This document shows, one piece after another, positions 1 to 64,000 of a stretch of DNA of 64,000 bases. The stretch is from NCBI RefSeq assembly GCF_030247195.1, contig NC_080670.1:36051934-36115933 (forward strand), read 5' to 3'. Source of the DNA: Topomyia yanbarensis. Its lineage: Eukaryota > Arthropoda > Insecta > Diptera > Culicidae. The notes under the pieces were generated by a model. The model saw only the letters and a list, made by a program, of their open reading frames with translations. It had not been told where the DNA came from and made no database searches. The stretch's first letter is position 1. The number at the start of each line of letters is the position of its first letter. The translations under genes and the position numbers were made by a program.

Positions 1-726
1 CCGTTCGAAACATTACGTGCTGATATGAAAGAAAAGTGCTTGTATTCAATGAAAGTGCGTCAGATATTTCGCGCGAGTTAACAATCTAATAATTGAAGGT
101 GTTGTTAAAGTAGAAAATCTAAAAAACATGATCGAAAAATAAAAGGCAAATGAATCCAATAAAAATTATCTGAAACGCAAACGTGATCGTCGCACAGCAA
201 AGTAGCCACGTGAGCCGGAAAAATTCTCTCACTCTGGCGACGACGAGGACACCGAAAAAGTCATTCGCATTATGCTTGAACTTCGTCTATTCAGAATCTG
301 GCACTTAACTTGATTTCAGGATCTGGCATGATGAGAAACCAGACTGAATTAATCATTCCTTAAATTGTTTGATCTACAACTTCATTGAAGACAGTAACTT
401 CCCTAAAGACCTTGGATGCCTTGGAAAGGGTCACAACCGAAACGATGAACAATAAAATGTCCCAGTGTTATTCCATAGTTTGGGCAAACCAATTGAGTTT
501 AATAGTTCATTCGAGTATCTTTGTCGGTCAATTTCCTGCTATGTTTGTTCTTTAAAAATCTGCCAACTGCATTGGGAGACATTTTAGTATTTTAGCTTTT
601 CCTTTTCTTTAAAAACAACCTGAACAGAAAATGTTGAACCTATATTACCTAATTTACCGATTGTCTGTCGTTTCCCCACATTACATAACCTTACATTATC
701 TAACTTCGAACTTTGTCCCCCCGCAG
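1..726 (+). other. Upstream Gprk2 intron, no gene seen
   Basis: AT-rich, with stops in all frames. The first 300 bases have a short purine-rich stretch with a few coding-like codons (for example DDEDTEKVIRIM near 240-275) between stops, possibly a decayed TE. The last 60 bases become pyrimidine-rich and end in the acceptor at 721-726. Confidence 0.5.
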
Positions 727-57371
<56,645 letters not shown>

Positions 57372-60300
57372 TAGTGTGGAGAGGAAAGTAGGCCATCAAT
57401 TGCCGTCTCAGTGGCCGCTGGCAACGGTTACAGCAGCGACAACATAAACACACAAAAAATAGCAGATGCACAAGAATGAAGATGAAAACAACACAAACGG
57501 TTAAGATACTAACAAAAATTTCAACTATAGCGAACCTTTCGGGAGGAGACCATACGCGCAAACTTACCTATAAAATGTGCGATAGCTGTTGAAAGCAAAA
57601 AAAAAACAAAACAAAAGAAAAACTACAGACGATAGCACAAATGGAACGGCACGAATCCTTCGATTTTAGCTCCCAATTAGATAAGAAAAAATTCTCTCGA
57701 TTTTCCCACGGGAGAACAAAGCGGTGAAAAGCCACCCTGTTTATGCAATGCAGACTAAGAAGAATGGGGAAAGAATAAGAGATTTTAACGTACATACATG
57801 TTATTTTTTTAGCCAGCCACTCACATGCAGCGATAATTTGTTATTTATTTTAACAAGAATTTAGGTTAATCTTAAGCGAACTTATTTCTGTAAATATTTG
57901 TTTCTTGCTTAGTTAAAATATTCTCTTCCTTCTATTTTAGAGTTTAGTAGCATTATTGAAGCGACGTGATTTTTTTATCATTGATATAGTTTAGTAATTA
58001 CGGGAGAGAGAGAAATGTACATTGCTACAATGTATAAGATTTAATATAAGATAACAGCATTAACTCATACGTGTTTTTGTAAGAGGAAACCGGAAGGCTA
58101 AGCTTATTGTCACCCGTCAGCTGTAGGACTGACGGGAGATGTGATAGTAAATGAAGATGTAGCTTACTTTTTAGAGCGCAAGAAAATGAACCCGAGGAGA
58201 TTGCCGGTTTTTATAGGAAACAAAAAACTAGGCAAACGAACATGTGGAAGCTACGAAACAACCTAACGTTTTTATCTTCTCTGTTTGGCACAAAACTAAG
58301 GCAACAGCAAACAAAACAAATGGCAGAAACAACTGTTTTTCAGCGTAACAAAAATAGAGCGCAACTTAGTCATATACTCATTGAACCACTTTCCGCTAGT
58401 AGCACTCAATTCTAGATTTAATGCACGCACATACACAAGCACAAATTTGTTGACGATTTTGCGAAACTGTATAGAAAAATTCGATTTCTGGCGGGATGTT
58501 GGAACTAATAGCAGCACTTCCGAGGGAAGTCGAATTTCGGAGACAAGAAAAAAAAAATAACGAAATACCTATACATATACAACTACATGCTTGATTTATT
58601 GTTTCAGTTACTCATCAGATATCGTTATATGGGCATGCCAACGAAACTTCTACAGAATATTAGTGGTGGTGCACTTTTCGCCTAGGATGATTGTATTATT
58701 GGAGAAGAATTTTTCCATAACTCCAAATGGTGCCAATAACAAGATGGAGGAGGCGGGAAATGAATAATCTGTCGCCGCACCCCAGCCTCTGGGTAGTATT
58801 GAATCATGGTCGAATTTTTCAGGATCATCAATTAACCACTTAGCAGGTCTGGGAAGTTAAATACTGTTTTTGTGCTCACTCCGCCCTAAAGGGTCTTCGG
58901 TTCGAGGCATCAACAATTGTAAATACCACGAAAAATGGCACACCTATTTGTAAAATAATTGGTGTGAGACCCTGTACGTAATTTTGCTGACCATTATTCT
59001 AGGTTGGAAAGGATGGTCTACGGAAGTTTCCGAAAGAAATCCTGTACATGAACCAGGAGAAGGGTGAATGCGTTATCTGTTTGTAAATTGCATTATCACC
59101 ACAGAGAACAGAGCTTGATTAAATTTCCATGAAAAATCTGTGTAAACATTTAAATGAAAATACGTTGAAATTCATCGTGAATCATCGTTGTATTCAAGTC
59201 TGCATGCAAGACCCGCAGCATTTGTTGGCTGATCGTACCACCGGTTGGTGGCAAGTTGCTACTTGTTGATAATATTTCAAAACGACAGTTTTATTTCTTA
59301 TGGGATTTTAGATTAGTGTGCACCGGTGTAGTGGAGTGCACTGGTTTTGCACTTTCTAGCAGAAGTGCCAATGGAACATACCCAGTTTTCTGCACTGTAG
59401 CTGGAAAGTGATGGTGCACTCCATTATACACATTTAAAACTTGTACTCTAGTTCTCAGTGCTATCATCTACACAACTAAATGGGACGCGAAGTGCTTGCT
59501 CAAAGATGGAAAAATTAATTAATGCTAAACTGGAGATTAGCTGGCGAAAGGCTTCTGGTATTCCATAGAATATTAGCACAGATAGTATATGCTTAGATTC
59601 GTAATGTAATTGCCATTTTAAATGATCCTATGAGAGGTTGACACACATTAAACAAACCTTTGCAGATAGCGCAACGACAGACGCTATTGAATAAAATATG
59701 TCTTATTTTTCCTAACACTAGTTCGTTTGGAACACACTCGCTGCAAGTTATGTTCACAATGTCGGTTTTCGGTTGAACTTCAAACAGTATGTCTTCTTCT
59801 AGCTGAAATTGGTTTGGTCAACACATTTGGAATGACTGTGTGGCGAACAATAGAGTAGATGACAGTAGTGAACCACTGATTTCCAGCGTATGTCGATTTG
59901 CAAGTTTACACAGATTTTAAAACAAATTCTGCTCTGCTTTTACCTGTGGTAGGTATTCGTAAGGTATCTTCAGAAATTTGTCATAAAAGAGTTCTAATAC
60001 GATGTCTTTTGAATTTTTGGGTGAGTAATCTACAGCCACCGAATGCAGCAGGTGTCACACATGATGGTATCGTAATATTTTATTCTCAAATTCTTTACAC
60101 GAAAACAGAAAAACGTGTACAAAACTGTTGAACACAATTTTCTCATCCAATAATAAAGCAAAAATAATTCTACATGGATGTGAAACAACAAAACAAAAAG
60201 CTATTAGACGTGTTAGAGTCTTTTTTTTTATAAAACAGATTAAGTGAACATGATATTGTTGCCGACCAGAAATTCAATTAGGCAGCAAAATTGAATAAGC

Positions 60301-61503
60301 TCATTGGAGGTGAATGAAAATACAAGTCCAAGGAATTTAGTTCAACTAACCGCGTCACACACAGACCACTGCTAAGTGAAAAAGTGAAAAAAATGTAATA
60401 AGGCTAACAGTCAACTGATAATCATTACTATTAGAGTGAAAAAGCATTTAGCGCAAAAAATCATTCTACCGAAGATGAACGTGAGCAGTATTATTGGGAC
60501 TAGAGCACATTTGCATGTACCAAAACATGAATCAAAACAACTAAAAATTTGAAAAGAAAATCTCGACGCGTATATTGGCATTAGGAAACTAGCTCAAAAC
60601 GAAACCAACTAACGTTCCCACGAAAACAAACACTCAATTTTTTTATATCGAAAGGTCAACCTTCACGAATCGGGTTTTATATGATATGAAGCTTAAAACT
60701 AGCAGCTAGTCGTCGTTATTTCAACAAGGATAGAATGTCATACTAGAACACGACTATTCCAAAGACATTAACCCGTTACTTCGCCGCAAAAATTAGTAGA
60801 GACACAAACCGGTATCCCGCTTTCACCTAACTATTATCAGAACAATCGTCACGGAAAACAGCGTCTGTTAAAAACTAACTGCCCTCGAATCTTCTTGTTG
60901 ATGTTTTGTTTTAAATATTCTCGCGAGACCACCAATTGCCAATTACCCGAACACTATTTGCGTATGCCATGTTTTGTCAATCACAATCGCCAATTACCAA
61001 CAATCAACAATTCCCAGAGGTTTCAACCTTTAAAACAAACAAAAAAAAAATCAAAGTAAGGAAAAGGTAAACTCAACAATCGTGTTTTATTTGGATTTTC
61101 AACTCTACCGTTTAATCAGCTTCGTTTTTTACGACTGCTCGTGATTTTAATTGGAAAGCATCTATTGTAAAAGTGAAGTAGAAAAAAAAAACAAACTAAT
61201 CGATGATACTATGACAGAACGTTATTGGAGTACTAACTTATTAACTACGAAACACATTATACAAACCTATGAAAATCTAATAGATTGAAGTGGACGGATT
61301 ATTAGCAAGCGGAAATTAAAAAATAAAATGATATGTAAATTTAAGCAACTAGTAAAATGTAACTGAAATAATGTATTAAGCCGGCGAATGTAAGTTTTTT
61401 GTGTAGAACGAAAAAGAATTGATTTTCTGCTTTCCGTTGTCGGCGCCCTTCCTTCAAGTGGGTAAGTATGGAACCTGGCGCTGTGGTATTAATAAAAAGC
61501 TGT
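57372..61503 (+). other. Gprk2: Probable long Gprk2 3' UTR or 3' flank
   Basis: After the stop at 57371 there is no supported ORF. The first 1.2 kb has the A-rich, ACAAAC- and TTATTTATTTTA-containing look of a dipteran 3' UTR. Candidate AATAAA signals are at 59690-59695, 60152-60157 and 61491-61496. A dispersed repeat at 59110-59300 shows that at least part is TE-derived. The real 3' end needs transcript data. Confidence 0.4.
59110..59300 (+). repeat. Dispersed repeat, copy of 37325-37525 (opposite orientation)
   Basis: CTGTGTAAACATTTAAATGA then AAATACG (59139-59165) and GGTGGCAAGTTGCTACTTG (59265-59283) match the complement of the 37.3-kb copy, with diverged sequence between. No ORF or TIRs. 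Confidence 0.75.
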
Positions 61504-63221
61504 ATGATTGACCTTAGCGCCATTAACGGATGAGTTGACAATTATCACGATACTTTCAAACATACGTATCTTTTTCATACGTGACCAAATTTTGTTCAGT
61601 TTGTCTTTAGATTGTATGGTAGTTGTCAGTGAAATTCCGGTGGAGATGGAAGAAAACCGTCCTCGAAACGATTTTGTTCTCCCACATGCAAAATACTGGG
61701 TTGTCGCATCGCTCCGTTGGAAAACTGCTGTTTATGCATCATTCGACCATCTCAAGTGTTCCAGCGACGAATGACAGTGCAATGGACTAAAAGCCGGGAG
61801 CTGAACCGGTAACAACGCCGTAATAAACTGAGAGAGCACTGATTGCTCATTCCAAGCGGAATCCGAATAGTTCGACGCGAGCCTTGGCCAAAAACTTGTT
61901 TCTTCGCAAAGTTTCGTCCAGAGTGGCAAGAAACGGTCCGGATTGAAAACATACAAATGCAATGTGCAAAACTACCCAAATCAGCACGACCGTTGAATAT
62001 TTCAAGCAACCAGTAGTTCGGATAATGCTTAAAAAGTACACTTTAAACTACTTAAAACGAGAAGTTTATGCTGCTCCCTTATACCCTTTTGGTTGCTTGG
62101 GATTGCCACAAAGCGCACCTGGAAACTCTACAGGATGTTGCTACCGAAATTCCCGTACTGCGTTAGTGACCTACATTAAAGCGACCAGACATCCCTGATT
62201 AGGCGGGACAGTCCCGAATTCAACGAACTTGTCCCGCATGACCAGGCGTCCCGGAAAATGTCCCGCATTTTCCATAATTCTAATTCTTATTTTAAAATAC
62301 TCATATGGTTCTCTTTCATCATTTTGCACAAAACAATCGTTGAAGGTTTTGAGTTGGTGTACCTAATCTCTGGAACGTCTCAAATTGAAAAAGTTGTACA
62401 TACTGCTTTGATTGGTTTCTTGAGCGCATCTCGCATTCCTTGCGAAAACATCTGGTCATGTTAACCTACTTCAAAGATTTTCAGTAGTTCCCGGTCAAGT
62501 TAACTATGAATGACAGAAGAAGCTGTCGAAATCAGCTTCGAAGAGGCCATGTGCACTTATGACAATCGTAGCGCACCATTCGTGATGAAATACACGATGA
62601 ACGGGGATATGTTCAAAACTAAGTACGACTTTTGTCATTTTTGAGTTAAATCGATCCAAATCCGTCATTTTAACCTGATTTAGCTACTTCAAAACCGCGC
62701 ACGAGTGGAATGCGGCAAATTCTGTGGATTTTGTGTCGAAAGACCTATGAAAGCCATGATGAAGCGAAAGCTCGGCTGATAAATGGAGAGACGAAGGACC
62801 AAAAAGAAATTATGATTAAGTGGAAAAACGAAGCAAAACGTCCTGGAAACGACTGTATAGGCTCTGATGGATCAAGCGTAGATGTCGAGCATATTACTCT
62901 GTGCCATCGGACATCCCCTCAACATCGAGGAACACACAAAGACACACACACAACACCAGAGAGAAAACCATCAGAGTAATTTGATACGTAGAACGCGCTA
63001 CACGTTTCGAGCAAATAAAGTTTTCATCCCGACCCGACGTTTCGAATTCTTTATTACCGCGCCGCGAATTCCGCTTGAACCGCCACAGTGCAGACCCCGA
63101 CGTAATTTTCGTTTTCATTGCGCAGTTTGTGTTGTTTCCGCCAAGAAAAAAAATGGAAGGCCGAATCCGTCAGCGTCTTGCTCATTCACCATCTTGTTTG
63201 CACTCCTGAGCGTCTACCGAA
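61504..63221 (+). other. Downstream region, TE fragments, no gene recognised
   Basis: At 62185-62270 a GTCCCG-rich stretch (GGCGGGACAGTCCCG, then two TGTCCCGCAT) looks like one end of an unidentified repeat. Short ORFs such as 62710-62979 show no known motif. Confidence 0.4.
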
Positions 63222-64000
63222 CAATGGAAGCAAACCATCAAATAGCCGCTTCCGTAGAGATCAAATTACCAGCTTTCTGGTAGACGGATCCGGCAATGTG
63301 ATTTACCCATGTCGAAGCTCAATTCGTCCTAGCTGGCGTCACGCGAGACGAAACGAAATTCTATCACATAATAACGAAGGTGGATCAGACCATTCTCTGC
63401 CATATTTCTGATCTCGTCGCAAACCCTCCGCAAGAAGGAAAGTACCAAAATATTAAGGACCGGTTGGTAAACTGGTTTGAGCTCACGGCGCAAGCGAAAA
63501 TGGAAAAATTGTTAAACAGACCTTGGTGATATGACCAAGTTACAGGACCTTGCAGCCGGGTTGAATGTCGATGAAAACTTGATGAAAATGCTTTTCCTGC
63601 AGCGTCTCCAGAGATGCCAGGTACTTTTTTCAAATGTCTGCGATAATAATTTTAAAAGTCTGGGAAGAACAAAAAATGTCAGGAAAGCTAGTGTAACCAA
63701 AAGCCTTTATATTCAAAAATCTGCAAATATCTGCAACCAAACTAAGAAATCTGCAAATATCTGCAACCAAACTAAAAAATCTGCAAATATCTGCGTCATC
63801 GAAGAAATCTGCAGCTTAAATTAAAAGTCTGTCAATTTGCAGACTTGTCTGCAAATCTGGCATCTCTGAGCGTCTCCCAGCAAATGTCAAAGCCGTTGTG
63901 GTCATTCATGAAACTGTCAGAAATGGTCGACAAAATGCTGGAGTCCTCTTATTCGCATATCGCAGCAGCATCAGTACTTAGACAAGACCAAAGGCCTAGA
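63222..64000 (+). pseudogene. Broken Ty3/gypsy-like gag, runs off the window
   Basis: MEANHQIAASVEIKLPAFW, a stop, then HVEAQFVLAGVTRDETKFYH, VDQTILCHISDLVANPP and KYQNIKDRLVNWFE follow the core pattern of insect gypsy/mag-type gag (LP.FW...P..WF...E.QF...G.T.D.TKF.HV...L......V.D....PP...Y..LK..L...F). It continues as LLRRLP-type sequence through the inserted MITE to VVIHETVRNGRQNAGV-like codons. In-frame stops and the MITE insertion at 63609 make it dead. The downstream pol region is outside the window. Confidence 0.7.
63609..63868. mobile_element. hAT-type MITE inside the gag relic (260 bp)
   Basis: Perfect 12-bp inverted ends CAGAGATGCCAG / CTGGCATCTCTG with a perfect 8-bp duplication AGCGTCTC on both sides (63601-63608, 63869-63876). 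Inside are about three copies of a unit of about 29 bp containing AATCTGCAAATATCTGC (63717-63800). Excision of the element with one duplication would restore continuity of the surrounding gag alignment, confirming the boundaries. Confidence 0.9.

Overview
This is a 64-kb piece of eukaryotic, AT-rich, intron-dominated DNA, almost certainly from a dipteran insect and most likely a culicine mosquito of the Aedes type. The protein-coding backbone is a G-protein-coupled receptor kinase of the GRK4/5/6 class (the Drosophila Gprk2 type). Its exons obey GT/AG rules and sit in introns of up to 30 kb packed with mosquito-style transposable elements (TEs). The species assignment is inference from gene identity, TE types and intron size; no sequence search could be run.

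The only host gene I can support is Gprk2 on the + strand. Eight exons are visible (727-1106, 1205-1304, 31501-31606, 47924-48113, 48178-48426, 48488-48849, 48914-49177, 57270-57371). Their phases are mutually compatible and they encode about 583 residues: most of the RGS-homology domain, the whole AGC-type kinase domain and the basic C-terminal tail. The 5' end (start codon, first part of the RGS-homology domain, promoter) lies upstream of the window. Introns of about 30.2, 16.3 and 8.1 kb carry nearly everything else.

Layout. 1-726: upstream intron. 727-1304: two RGS-domain exons. 1305-31500: giant intron with a 3.8-kb T-rich low-complexity tract (heptamer array inside), a terminal-inverted-repeat (TIR) element built around a 33-bp minisatellite, several MITE families, a retroposed insert in an interrupted MITE with a 28-bp target duplication, and a long inverted-repeat element with a second one nested in it. 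31607-47923: second giant intron with foldback MITEs, reverse-transcriptase and gag-like LINE relics, a dead DD37E mariner, a jockey/CR1-like relic, a 2.27-kb hAT-type element with perfect 8-bp target duplications, and a TA-flanked element directly beside it. 47924-49177: four closely spaced kinase exons. 49178-57269: last intron, holding a degenerate R1/I-like LINE, a MITE, and an apparently intact L1-like LINE with two full ORFs, all TE coding on the - strand. 57270-57371: last coding exon. Downstream: probable long 3' UTR or flank, then a broken Ty3/gypsy-like gag interrupted by an hAT-type MITE at the right edge.

I see no convincing new multi-gene system. The most unusual structures are the minisatellite-bearing TIR element (8943-9355), the hAT-type element with very long repeat-bearing ends (43876-46143), the nested 13914-17091 composite, and the intact antisense LINE ending close to the Gprk2 last exon. 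I found no rRNA, CRISPR or convincing tRNA gene.
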